This document shows positions 36,229 to 46,103 of a DNA stretch of 64,000 nt, piece after piece. Every line of letters begins with the position of its first letter. Positions within the stretch are counted from its first letter, which is position 1. The stretch comes from a bacterium. GTDB taxonomy: Bacteria > Cyanobacteriota > Sericytochromatia > S15B-MN24 > UBA4093. The position numbers and the translations under genes are program-made. The notes below the pieces were generated by a model. It worked only from the letters and a program-made list of their open reading frames with translations, had not been told where the DNA came from and made no database searches. The stretch covers positions 897,694 to 961,693 of the forward strand of contig JAGIBK010000001.1 in NCBI GenBank assembly GCA_017744355.1. The letters run 5' to 3'.

Positions 36229-37539
36229 TTAGGCGTCCGGATTTTCAGACGATGCCCCGGGCTCTTGGTAGGCACGGTCGAGGACTTCCACGGTATGCAG
36301 CAGCAGGGTCGGGCGATCGTCCCGGCGCAAGCCCAGCCCGAGCTGCATGAGGCAGGAGGGATTGCCGGTGATGACCCACTCGGCCTCGGTCTGCGCGAGG
36401 TTGTCGAGCTTGCGCGCCAGGAGTTGCTCGGCCATCTCCGGCTGGAGGAAGGTGTAGGAGCCCGCGCCCCCGCAACACCAGTCGGATTCCTTCAGGGGCA
36501 CGAGCGAAAGGCCCGGGATCCGCTGGAGCAAGCGCCGAGGCGCCTCCTTGATCCGCTGGCCATGGGTCAGGTGGCAGGGCTCATGGTACGTCGCCTTCAC
36601 GCTCAGGGCGCGGGGTGGCTCGGGCAGGCCCACCTCATCGAGAAACTCGCAGATATCCTTGACCTTGGCACCGAAGGCGGCCGCCTCCGAGTGGCCCGCT
36701 TCACCTGGGGCGAGCCAGGTGCCGTAGTCCTTCATGGCGGCCCCGCATCCGGCCGAGTTGACGATGACGGCCGACAGGTCTTGGGGGGCGCCATCTGCGC
36801 TCGGGGGGCAACGGAACGCCTCGAGGTTGGTGCGCATGAAGGCCTGCGCGCGCCGGCAATCGCCCTCGTGCATGTGCAGCGCGCCGCAGCACCCCTGCGC
36901 ACGCGGCACCCAGACGTCGAAGCCCGCCCGTGCGAGCATCCGGACCGACGCGCGATTGACCGGGCGGTAGAGCGCATCCATCACGCAGCCGGTCAAGAAG
37001 GCCACGGTCCCTCGGCGATCGCCCACCGCGGGCGTCCATTCGGGGATGGGGGGCTCCTCCTGGGGAGGCGTTCCCACCAGATCGAGCTGGCGGCGTAGCA
37101 AGGATGGCAAAAGCGGCTTCAGGCCCTCGATCGCCTTGGGGGCCAGCCGTACCGGGGTCATCGCGAAGCGCAAGCGCTTGGAATAGGGCAGCAAGTGATC
37201 CAGCATGCCTTTCCAGAGGGCGCGAGCCCCACGGTTCGGGCGGTGAGGAACCACGTAGTCGGCCCGGACCGCTTCGAGCAGGTGGCCGTACTGGACGCTG
37301 GATGGGCAGGCCGTCTCGCAGGCTCGGCACCCCAGGCACCGATCCAGCGGGCCGAAAACGTCGGCCGCAGGCTCCAGGCGCCCCTCTACCAGGGCCTTCA
37401 TGAGGTGGATCCGGCCCCTCGGAGAGTCGGGCTCGGCCCCCTTGAGGGCGTAGGTCGGACAGGCTTCGAGGCAGAGGCCGCAGTGGATGCACTCGTCGGT
37501 GAGCTGTGTTAGCGCGTGCTTGAGATCGGGTCGGTCCAT
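36229..37539 (-). CDS. glcF: Glycolate oxidase iron-sulfur subunit
   Basis: 436 residues. Two 4Fe-4S ferredoxin motifs ('CIHCGLCLEACP' near residue 15 and 'CLGCRACETACP' near 65) are followed by two Cys-rich CCG domains ('GCCGALHMHEG', 'CCGGAGSYTF') that bind further clusters. With GlcD and GlcE it oxidises glycolate to glyoxylate and passes electrons to the quinone pool. The ATG at 37539 has GAGGAG seven bases upstream and starts four bases after glcE ends. It is the last gene of the glc operon. Confidence 0.94.
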   Translation of the reverse strand: MDRPDLKHALTQLTDECIHCGLCLEACPTYALKGAEPDSPRGRIHLMKALVEGRLEPAADVFGPLDRCLGCRACETACPSSVQYGHLLEAVRADYVVPHRPNRGARALWKGMLDHLLPYSKRLRFAMTPVRLAPKAIEGLKPLLPSLLRRQLDLVGTPPQEEPPIPEWTPAVGDRRGTVAFLTGCVMDALYRPVNRASVRMLARAGFDVWVPRAQGCCGALHMHEGDCRRAQAFMRTNLEAFRCPPSADGAPQDLSAVIVNSAGCGAAMKDYGTWLAPGEAGHSEAAAFGAKVKDICEFLDEVGLPEPPRALSVKATYHEPCHLTHGQRIKEAPRRLLQRIPGLSLVPLKESDWCCGGAGSYTFLQPEMAEQLLARKLDNLAQTEAEWVITGNPSCLMQLGLGLRRDDRPTLLLHTVEVLDRAYQEPGASSENPDA

Positions 37540-37543
37540 GGGG

Positions 37544-38725
37544 TCACTCCTCGCGAAGGGGCCAGAGCCGGCCGGGCGCAAGGCTACCCGCAGGGTCGAG
37601 GCTGGCCTTGAGGCGGCGCATCAGCGCAAGCGGCGTCCCATCGAGGCCGAACGCATCAAGGCTCTCTGGGACGGGGCAGCGCTCGATGACGAGACTTCCG
37701 CCCTTGCCGTGCGCCCTGGCGCGCAACTGCTCGACCCAAGCGAGCCATTCGTCGCCGTCTGCCGAGAGCCAGACCGTGCCTTGAAGCACCTGCGCGATCG
37801 CCGTACACGCGACACCGAGCGAAGCGCCCAATACCTGGGCCTCGCATACGAAGGACAGCAGTTCGCTGGGCAAAACCGACACGCGGACCACCAGCGGAGC
37901 TTCAGGCCTGCCAGCCAGTGCGTCGCGCAGCTCAGCGCGTTCGCGTTCCGCCTGCTCGCCTTCTTGTTGCGGCAAGACGCCTCCACCGAGCCCCGTGAGC
38001 AGGCGCCGCGCTTCGTCGGCTTGCCACGCTACCGTCTCGTTGCTGCCGTCGAAGCCGAGGCTGAACGTGAAGCCGTCGGCATCGGCGCCTAGCAGGGCGA
38101 TCGCAGGATCGAGAGAAGTCGTTTGCAGGGCGGCAAGCGCCGCTTCGGCCTGGGCCGCATCCGTCCAGCGCGCCGAGAGCAAGCACCGGGTCTCGGGCAT
38201 CGGGCGCACCCGGAAGGTCACGCTTGAAATCGCCCCGAGTGTCCCCAGGCTCCCCGTGTACAGCTTGCAGAGGTCATAGCCCGCGACGCTCTTGACCACG
38301 CGGGCACCGCTCTTGATGACGTCGCCCTCGCTCGACACCACTTCGAGCCCGAGCAGCCAGTCCCGCACCAGGCCATAGCCCGCGCGCCCAAGCGGCACCG
38401 GGGCGGCCGCCACGAGCCCGCCGAGCGTCGTACGCTCCGGGAAGGGCACCTCCAGCGGCAACACCTGGCGCCGGGTGGCGAGCAGCTCGTTCAGCTCCGC
38501 GAGCGATAGCCCGGCCTCGGCGGTCACCACCATGTCGTCGGGGGCGTAGTCCACCACGCGGGTGAGCCCGGCGGTCGAAATACCGACCCGCTCTGCGGGC
38601 AACGGATTGCCCCAGTCTGCGCGGGCCCCCAGGCCCAAGATCTCGACGGTCCTGCCCGCGCGCACCGCCTCGCGCAGCGCGTCGGCCAGCTCTGAGACAT
38701 CTTGTGGTACCCAGCGCTCGATCAT
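37544..38725 (-). CDS. glcE: Glycolate oxidase FAD-binding subunit GlcE
   Basis: 393 residues. An FAD-binding PCMH-type domain fills the N-terminal half ('VEILGLGARADWG', 'VTAEAGLSLAELNELL', 'LPLEVPFPERTTLGGLVA'), and a shorter C-terminal part than in GlcD follows. It forms the core of glycolate dehydrogenase with GlcD. Its ATG overlaps the glcD stop by four bases. The protein is somewhat longer than E. coli GlcE and has an acidic, Glu/Arg-rich insert near residue 270. Confidence 0.9.
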   Translation of the reverse strand: MIERWVPQDVSELADALREAVRAGRTVEILGLGARADWGNPLPAERVGISTAGLTRVVDYAPDDMVVTAEAGLSLAELNELLATRRQVLPLEVPFPERTTLGGLVAAAPVPLGRAGYGLVRDWLLGLEVVSSEGDVIKSGARVVKSVAGYDLCKLYTGSLGTLGAISSVTFRVRPMPETRCLLSARWTDAAQAEAALAALQTTSLDPAIALLGADADGFTFSLGFDGSNETVAWQADEARRLLTGLGGGVLPQQEGEQAERERAELRDALAGRPEAPLVVRVSVLPSELLSFVCEAQVLGASLGVACTAIAQVLQGTVWLSADGDEWLAWVEQLRARAHGKGGSLVIERCPVPESLDAFGLDGTPLALMRRLKASLDPAGSLAPGRLWPLREE

Positions 38726-40155
38726 CGGGTGGCCTCGCTCGGGCGAGCGCGTCGGGTCGTTTCGACGCAGCTCTTGGCCGTGGGCAACAGCTTGCCGGGA
38801 TTGCAGAGGCCCGCAGGGTTGAACACGTCCCGAACTCGGGCCATGGCCTCAAGGTCCGCCTCGGTGAACATGCGCGGCATCATGTCGCGCTTCTCGACGC
38901 CGATCCCGTGCTCACCGGTGATGGATCCGCCCACGTCGAGGCAGGCTTCCAAGATCTCCTGGCCCGCGCTCCAGACCCGGCGGACCTGCTCGGGGTCCTT
39001 CTCGTCGAAGAGGATGATGGGGTGCAGGTTGCCATCCCCTGCGTGGAAGACGTTCGCGATCCGCACCTGGTGGCGAATGGCGATCTCGGCGATGCGCTTA
39101 AGGATCGCAGGCAGCTGCGATCGCGGGATGACCCCGTCCTGCGTCACCTTGCTGGGCGCGAGGCGCCCGACGCAGCCCACGGCCTTCTTTCGCGCCAGCC
39201 ACAGCCGCGAGCGCTCCGCCTCGTCCTTGGCGAGCCGCACCTCGGTGGCACCCCGCGCCTGAAGGATCGTCACCGCCTCCTGCGCGGCGCGCGCAAGCCC
39301 GGCTTCGAGTCCATCCAACTCGACGATGAGCACCGCCTCGGCCTCCGTCGGAAGGCCTAGCCCGAAGGACGCTTCGACCGCCTGGATGATCGTGCGATCC
39401 ATCATTTCAAGGGCTGCGGGCAGGACTCCTGCGGCGATAAGGGCGCTCACGGCCTCGGAGGCCGCCTCGACCGTATCGAAGACGGCGAGCATGGTACGAA
39501 CCCCCGGCGGGATCGGCACGAGGCGTACCACCGCCTGGGTCACGATCCCGAAGGTCCCCTCGGAGCCAACCATCACGCCGCGCAGGTCGTACCCGACCAC
39601 GTCGTCGGTCTGGCCGCCGAGGCAGACGACCTCGCCGTCGGGCAGGACCACTTCGAGCCCCATGACGTGGTTGGTCGTGACCCCGTACTTGAGGGTATGG
39701 GGCCCTCCCGAGTTCTCCGCCACATTGCCACCGATGGTGCAGGCCATCTGGCTGCTCGGGTCGGGCGCGTAACAAAGGCCGTCCGGCGTGCTCGCCTGCG
39801 TCAGGCGCAGGTTCACGAGCCCCGCCTCGACCGTGGCGCGTCGATTGCGCACGTCCAGGTTCATGATCCGCGTCATGCGGGTGAGGGCGATCATCACCCC
39901 GCCGTCTGGCGAGAGGCAGCCGCCCGAGAGACCGGTGCCCGCCCCGCGAGGCACGAAGGGAATCCCGTGGGCATGGCAGAGGCGCACCACCCCCGCAACC
40001 TGCTCGGTGGAGGTGGGCAGCACCACGACCCTGGGGGTGTTGCGTTCGAGGGTGAAGGCGTCGCAGTCGTACGCGAGCAGCTCTTCGGGACGGTGGAGAA
40101 CCGCATCCCGGCCGCAGATGGCGACGAGAGCCGAAATGAGCGCGTCGCGCTTCAC
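38722..40155 (-). CDS. glcD: Glycolate oxidase subunit GlcD
   Basis: 477 residues. The FAD/PCMH domain has 'VVVLPTSTEQVAGVVRLCH', 'IPFVPRGAGTGLSGGCL' and 'CTIGGNVAENSGGPHTLKYG'. The C-terminal substrate domain includes 'VFHAGDGNLHPIILFD' and 'GEHGIGVEKRD', with the His residues typical of glycolate and D-lactate dehydrogenases. The GTG start overlaps the stop of a 42-residue membrane microprotein (GTGA), its most likely translation partner. D-lactate dehydrogenase is an alternative for the protein alone; the glcE and glcF neighbours favour glycolate. Confidence 0.93.
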   Translation of the reverse strand: MKRDALISALVAICGRDAVLHRPEELLAYDCDAFTLERNTPRVVVLPTSTEQVAGVVRLCHAHGIPFVPRGAGTGLSGGCLSPDGGVMIALTRMTRIMNLDVRNRRATVEAGLVNLRLTQASTPDGLCYAPDPSSQMACTIGGNVAENSGGPHTLKYGVTTNHVMGLEVVLPDGEVVCLGGQTDDVVGYDLRGVMVGSEGTFGIVTQAVVRLVPIPPGVRTMLAVFDTVEAASEAVSALIAAGVLPAALEMMDRTIIQAVEASFGLGLPTEAEAVLIVELDGLEAGLARAAQEAVTILQARGATEVRLAKDEAERSRLWLARKKAVGCVGRLAPSKVTQDGVIPRSQLPAILKRIAEIAIRHQVRIANVFHAGDGNLHPIILFDEKDPEQVRRVWSAGQEILEACLDVGGSITGEHGIGVEKRDMMPRMFTEADLEAMARVRDVFNPAGLCNPGKLLPTAKSCVETTRRARPSEATR

Positions 40156-40280
40156 GCGGCGTCCCGCTTGGCGTCCAGGTGCGCGCGCACCAGGACGACG
40201 CCGACCACGACCGCCGAGATGGCCCCAAGCGGCGCGATGATGTAGAGCGACCAGATCATGAGCTTCAAGATGGTATCCAT
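40152..40280 (-). CDS. 42-residue membrane microprotein leading the glc operon
   Basis: A 42-codon frame from the ATG at 40280. It has one hydrophobic helix (about residues 5-31, 'LKLMIWSLYIIAPLGAIS' then 'VVVGVVLV') and a charged tail (RAHLDAKRDAA). Its TGA overlaps the GTG start of glcD by four bases. The overlap and the clean single-pass topology argue that it is a real gene. It may anchor the glycolate dehydrogenase to the inner membrane, or act simply as a translated leader. Upstream, a TAAAAT only seven bases before the ATG raises the chance of a leaderless message. Confidence 0.55.
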   Translation of the reverse strand: MDTILKLMIWSLYIIAPLGAISAVVVGVVLVRAHLDAKRDAA

Positions 40281-40297
40281 GGCCCTATTTTAGCGCA

Positions 40298-40309
40298 CAT
40301 GGGCCCATG
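40298..40309. promoter_or_regulatory. Short palindrome upstream of the glc operon
   Basis: A perfect 12-base palindrome (CATGGGCCCATG) lies 18 bases before the first start codon of the glc operon. The position would suit an operator, but short GC palindromes arise by chance in this composition. Confidence 0.25.
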
Positions 40310-40331
40310 AGCGCCCGCGGCCGCTTAAAGC

Positions 40332-41534
40332 CTATGGCTTCGCAGAGGGGGAGGCAGTGGGAGAAGGCGATGCAGTAGGCTTCACGCCCTGCTTGAGCGA
40401 GAAGGCGTAGTACTGCGAAGCGCCGTAGAAGTTATTGATGAAGCTGCTCTCTTGGCGGTCGTGGGCGCGCACGTTCACCGTCAGCTCCGGGAAGCGCATG
40501 ATGCCCTTCGGGCCCTCCTGCACGAACTGGACGGCGTAGTAGTAGAGCCCTTCTTTCAGTCGGGTGTTGCGCGAGTCGTTCTCGTCGGGCATGTTCGCAG
40601 GCCCGCTGCCTTCGCTGGAGTAGCCGTTCCAGGGCACCGAGACCATGCCCGTGTTCGGGTCAGGGGCGGTCCAGGCCGAATACCAGAGGGGCTTGCGGCT
40701 CGAATCGTACTGATAGACCACAAAGCGGTACCGCGCGCGCTTGCTCGCGTCCGGGATCTGACCCGGCGCAAGGCCCGCGAACTCCCGGCCTTTGACGACG
40801 AAACGATCGTCATAGGTGATGAACTGGCCGGGCTCATGCCCCTCGACACCGTTCGCCTCACCACCGCTCACGCTCCAGTGATAAGGGAAAGCCTGGGTGT
40901 CCCAGTGGAGGTCGAGCTTGAACTCGAAGCGATCGTTTGCGGGCCGCGAGAACTCGTCGATCCGCACGACGTCCGACACGTAGAAGCCCACCATGTCGAG
41001 GCGGCTCCGACCGAGGGAGTCAGGTAGGCCGTAGTTGTCGAGATGGCCGTCGTTATAGACCAGATGATAGGTGCCTGCGGGCAGATCCTTGTACTCCATC
41101 ACCCCGTTCGAGTTCATGAACTCGAAGTCCGGCGCCGTTCCACGATATTCGGGGGTCAGGTAGACGCGAACCGCCGGGTTGAGCATACCCTGCTTTCCAG
41201 AGACCCACTGGGCGGGAGGCGCGCCGTTGAAGGTGAGGGTGACGCGCGCCTTTAAGGGGGCGACGGGCCTCGGGGTGGGGGTCTTGTTCACGATGGGGGG
41301 CCCACCACCGGTGTTGCCGCCGCGATCGTAGCTGCCGGATCCACCGGCGCTGCCGGTGTTCTGGCCGTTGGTGATAGTCGGAGTGGCGATGGTGGTCGGC
41401 CGACGGCTGTAGCCGCCGGTGATGGTGGCCCCGCCAATCCCCATCGCCGACGGATCCGCGTCGGCGCATGCGGCGATCGCAAGCAGCAGCGGGGTGATTG
41501 CCCCCCACCAGCTCAAGCGCGTCGCTCGCATCAT
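40332..41534 (-). CDS. Predicted lipoprotein with a low-complexity linker
   Basis: 400 residues. A signal peptide ends in the lipobox I-A-A-C. A long Gly/Thr/Pro-rich linker (about 30-95) leads to a folded, Tyr/Trp-rich, beta-type region. The last third (about 270-370) has 'PWNGYSSEGSGPANMPDE' and 'RLKEGLYYYAVQFV', reminiscent of FlgD-like Ig domains ('W.G....G..lp.G.Yy'). The C-terminus is a Pro/Ser/Thr tail. AAGGAG lies five bases before the first of two tandem ATGs (41534, 41531). It is divergent from the YkgJ-type fusion gene. Function unknown. Confidence 0.72.
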   Translation of the reverse strand: MMRATRLSWWGAITPLLLAIAACADADPSAMGIGGATITGGYSRRPTTIATPTITNGQNTGSAGGSGSYDRGGNTGGGPPIVNKTPTPRPVAPLKARVTLTFNGAPPAQWVSGKQGMLNPAVRVYLTPEYRGTAPDFEFMNSNGVMEYKDLPAGTYHLVYNDGHLDNYGLPDSLGRSRLDMVGFYVSDVVRIDEFSRPANDRFEFKLDLHWDTQAFPYHWSVSGGEANGVEGHEPGQFITYDDRFVVKGREFAGLAPGQIPDASKRARYRFVVYQYDSSRKPLWYSAWTAPDPNTGMVSVPWNGYSSEGSGPANMPDENDSRNTRLKEGLYYYAVQFVQEGPKGIMRFPELTVNVRAHDRQESSFINNFYGASQYYAFSLKQGVKPTASPSPTASPSAKP

Positions 41535-41650
41535 CCTCACTCCTTCTAGCAGGCGTACCATGTGCAATATGCCCGCTTGGCGGCCCTCTTGAAACTCCTG
41601 CTCGCATGCCGGGTACACGAGGCATGAACGCCCCTTCGATCGAGGCCCTC

Positions 41651-43312
41651 ATGACCACCGCTCATCACGCAGCCCTGGCGCTCGTCTCCGACTTCCTCGA
41701 ATCGCTCTACGAGCGGCAAGACCTCGCCCAGCACCTGGAGTGTTATCACCCGGACGCCTGGATTCCGCTTGGCGATGCGCTGACCAAGCGTGAAGCGCTG
41801 GATGCGGAAACCTACGAGGCAGCGCTCGTCGAACTGCTCGAAACGGCGCGCCCGGGAGCAGGCGGGACACCCGCCCGCTTTTCGATCGCAGGACAAGGTA
41901 CACTCGAAGCCGACGGGAACGAAGCCGTGCTCGTTCTGCCGATGCGGGAGGTCACGAGTGATCGCCAATTCGAAGCCGCATTTCTGCTTCGTTCGCACGA
42001 AGGGGAATGGAAGCTCGTTGGCTGCTCGGTCCAGGGATCAAATGGCCCGTCGCCAACCCTATCGACCGTCGAGGCCCTGATTGCCGGCGAGCTTGCACAG
42101 GCCGGCGTCTTGAGCGAGCCATATGAGCTGCTGCTCACTCCCCTGGATCTTGCCTATCGACGGGCGTACCCCCTTGAGGACTCACGCCTTCTCACGCTCC
42201 CGGAGACGCGCTTCACCTGCCAGAACTCCGGTGAGTGCTGCAAGCCCTCGTGGGACATCCCGGTCCCTGCTGCCACGCACGATGCCCTCGATGCGGCGCC
42301 CTGGGAGGCGCTCGTTCCCGAAATTCCCCGCCCCTTCTTCGAGTTCGCCACGGCCATGAACGCGGGCGAACCTCACCGGATCGCCTCCCACGGCGGCACC
42401 TGCGCCTTCCATCGAGAGAGTGCCTGCACCCTGCATCGAACGCTCGGCTACTCGCCGATTCCAGTCTGTGCGACCTATCCGATCGGCTTCACGCGCACCC
42501 CCGAGGGCATCTGCGTCTGGACTTACTTCACCTGCCCGACCGCACGCGCGAACATCGGTGAGAAGCTCGAAGCGCGCGAGGCAGACATCACCGTGCGAGC
42601 GCGCATGTGGCGGCACGGCATGCTGAGCGTACCCGAGACGATCGCCCTCACCCAGGACTGCGCCGAGGTCCCCTACGACCTCTATGCGCGCATCGAGTCC
42701 TCCCTGCTTGATTTGCTCGGCGAGGCGAACCGGCCACTTTCCGAGCGCCTCCAGCGAATCCTGGGAGCGGGCGCCACCCTCTGCGAGCAGGCCGCACAAG
42801 GTCTGCTCACCCTTGAGACGGCTAGCGTTATCGCCGCCGAGGCTCAGGCGCTCTCAGGCGAGCCCATGCTAGCAAGCGACGGCCTTTCGCCCTACGGGAT
42901 CGCCCTGTACCTCGTGCTTGCCAAGCACTTGCCAACCGTCCTCGAAGGGCTCGAACCCACCGAGCGCCTGACGCTTCACGAGCGCCTGCGCACGAGCGAC
43001 GTTCGCTTCGTGGCCGACGAAGATCTCATGACTCGCTACGTGCGCCAGGTGCTCTTTCGCAAGAAGTACCTGGGCGAGTTCGGCCTCGTCGCCCACCTCA
43101 ACACGGTCGCCTGGAGCGCCGCCCTGGTGCGCGACACAGCCCTCGCGCTGGCCTTGCAGGACGGCCGCGCGCTCACCCGCGACGAGGACGTGCAGCAGGC
43201 CATCAAGGCGGTGGAGCGATCGCTCACCAACGCCGAGTTGCTGGGCGAGGGAGTCCTGCGCCAGAGCGAATACGGGCCCCTATTGCAAGATCCCACCAGC
43301 GGGCTCGTCTGA
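41651..43312 (+). CDS. SnoaL-like domain fused to a YkgJ-type Cys-cluster domain
   Basis: About 553 residues. The N-terminal part (about 1-130) resembles the SnoaL/NTF2-like fold ('VSDFLESLYERQDLAQHLEC', ending 'FLLRSHEGEWKLVGCS'). The central part (about 185-290) has the YkgJ (CxxCxCC) arrangement: C190, C196, C197, C251, C259, C273, which should bind zinc or an iron cluster. The C-terminal half is helical and also rich in acidic residues; it recalls the FliB lysine-methylase group only loosely. GAGG lies five bases before the ATG at 41651; an ATG at 41624 is also in frame. Function unknown. Confidence 0.7.
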   Translation: MTTAHHAALALVSDFLESLYERQDLAQHLECYHPDAWIPLGDALTKREALDAETYEAALVELLETARPGAGGTPARFSIAGQGTLEADGNEAVLVLPMREVTSDRQFEAAFLLRSHEGEWKLVGCSVQGSNGPSPTLSTVEALIAGELAQAGVLSEPYELLLTPLDLAYRRAYPLEDSRLLTLPETRFTCQNSGECCKPSWDIPVPAATHDALDAAPWEALVPEIPRPFFEFATAMNAGEPHRIASHGGTCAFHRESACTLHRTLGYSPIPVCATYPIGFTRTPEGICVWTYFTCPTARANIGEKLEAREADITVRARMWRHGMLSVPETIALTQDCAEVPYDLYARIESSLLDLLGEANRPLSERLQRILGAGATLCEQAAQGLLTLETASVIAAEAQALSGEPMLASDGLSPYGIALYLVLAKHLPTVLEGLEPTERLTLHERLRTSDVRFVADEDLMTRYVRQVLFRKKYLGEFGLVAHLNTVAWSAALVRDTALALALQDGRALTRDEDVQQAIKAVERSLTNAELLGEGVLRQSEYGPLLQDPTSGLV

Positions 43313-43316
43313 GTCA

Positions 43317-43359
43317 AAGCGAAAGGCCCGCGTCCGAGCTGGACGCGGGCCTTTCGCTT
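43317..43359. terminator. Bidirectional terminator between the YkgJ fusion gene and lpdA
   Basis: Nineteen-base perfect arms around a five-base loop, with AAGCGAAAGG on one side and CCTTTCGCTT on the other, serving two convergent genes. Confidence 0.87.
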
Positions 43360-43376
43360 GTTGCCTGTTCGGCGGG

Positions 43377-44759
<1,383 letters not shown>

Positions 44760-44778
44760 TCGTTTATGTCCTCGTCGC

Positions 44779-46035
44779 TTAGATGAGCAGCAGCATCGGG
44801 GTCTGGAGGAGGCGCTTGACCTCGGCGAGGAACTGCGCGGCGAGCGCCCCGTCGATCACCCGGTGATCGCTCGACATGGTGATGCGCATGATCGAGCGGA
44901 TCTGGATCTGGTCCTTGTCATCCACCACGGGCTCCTTCTTGATGGAGCCGATGGCGAGGATGGCCGACTCGGGCGGGTTGATGATCGCCGTGAAGCTCTC
45001 GACGTCGAACGAGCCGAGGTTGCTCACGGTGATGGTGCCGCCGCCCATCTCTTCGGGCTTGAGCTTGTTGGCCTTGGCCCGGCCGATGATCTCCTTGGTC
45101 TCGCGGGCGATCACGGGCAGCGACTTGTCGCCAGCACCGTGCAGCACGGGAACCACGAGGCCCTCGGGCAGCGCCACCGCAACGCCCACGTTGACCGCGC
45201 CGCGCTCGATGATCTCGGTCTCGTTCCAGGCGGCGTTGACCGCGGGGAACTTGAGGGCGGCCTTGGCAACGGCCTTGACGATCATGTCGTTGAAGGACGC
45301 CTTCTCCTCGGCCGACACCGCCGCGTTGAACTGGCTCCGGAAGGCGACCGCGTCGGTCATGTCGATCGCGGTGGTCACGTAGAAGTGGGGAGCCGCCACC
45401 TTGCTCTCGGCGAGGCGACGGGCGATGGCCTGGCGCATCCGGGTGAGCGTAATGGAGCGATCCTCGCGGGCCACAGCCACCGGAGCAGCGGCACGGACGG
45501 CCGCAGCAGGGGCGAGGGCGCCCTTGAAGGCATCGACGTCCTTGCGGACGATGCGGCCGCCAGGGCCGGTACCGGGGATCTGGGAAAGGTCGAGGTTGCG
45601 CTCGGCTGCCACCTTGCGCGCCAAGGGCGACGACTTGAGGCGGCCCTCACGGACGGGAGCCGCGGCGACGGTGGGGGTCGCGGTGGGGTAGGTCACGCTC
45701 GGACCTTCGGGATACTCGCTGGTCTGCGCCGCGGGGGCTTCCGCCTTGGCAGGGGCCGCAGCAGGAGCGGCCTTGGCGGGCGCCTCGACCTTCTCACCGG
45801 GCTGGGCGATGATCGCGATGACCTCGCCGACCGGCACATCCTCGTCGGCCTGGTGGAGGATCTTGGCGAGCACGCCCGAATCGAACGCTTCGATCTCGAT
45901 GTTGACCTTTTCGGTCTGGATCTCAGCGATCGGCTCGCCCTTGGTGACGGCCTCCCCCTCGTTCTTCATCCAACGAAGAATCTTGCCTTCGGTCATGTCA
46001 TAGCCCATCTTGGGCATGAGCACGTTGCTCGCCAT
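44779..46035 (-). CDS. pdhC: Pyruvate dehydrogenase E2, dihydrolipoamide acetyltransferase
   Basis: 418 residues. One lipoyl domain (about 1-78; lipoyl-Lys in 'EIQTEKVNIEIEA'), an Ala/Pro-rich linker, an E3/E1-binding domain (about 128-165, 'PLARKVAAERNLDLSQIPGT') and the catalytic acetyltransferase domain (about 190-418) with the active-site 'SSDHRVIDG'. It carries acetyl groups from E1 to CoA. GGAGG lies seven bases before the ATG. The E2 group is shared with branched-chain complexes, but the E1 genes here are of pyruvate type. Confidence 0.94.
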   Translation of the reverse strand: MASNVLMPKMGYDMTEGKILRWMKNEGEAVTKGEPIAEIQTEKVNIEIEAFDSGVLAKILHQADEDVPVGEVIAIIAQPGEKVEAPAKAAPAAAPAKAEAPAAQTSEYPEGPSVTYPTATPTVAAAPVREGRLKSSPLARKVAAERNLDLSQIPGTGPGGRIVRKDVDAFKGALAPAAAVRAAAPVAVAREDRSITLTRMRQAIARRLAESKVAAPHFYVTTAIDMTDAVAFRSQFNAAVSAEEKASFNDMIVKAVAKAALKFPAVNAAWNETEIIERGAVNVGVAVALPEGLVVPVLHGAGDKSLPVIARETKEIIGRAKANKLKPEEMGGGTITVSNLGSFDVESFTAIINPPESAILAIGSIKKEPVVDDKDQIQIRSIMRITMSSDHRVIDGALAAQFLAEVKRLLQTPMLLLI

Positions 46036-46103
46036 GAATCGTCCTCCGAATTCGTGAATAGGGATGGAAGCGCCCGACAGGATGCCGGGCGCTCAATGGA
46101 ACG

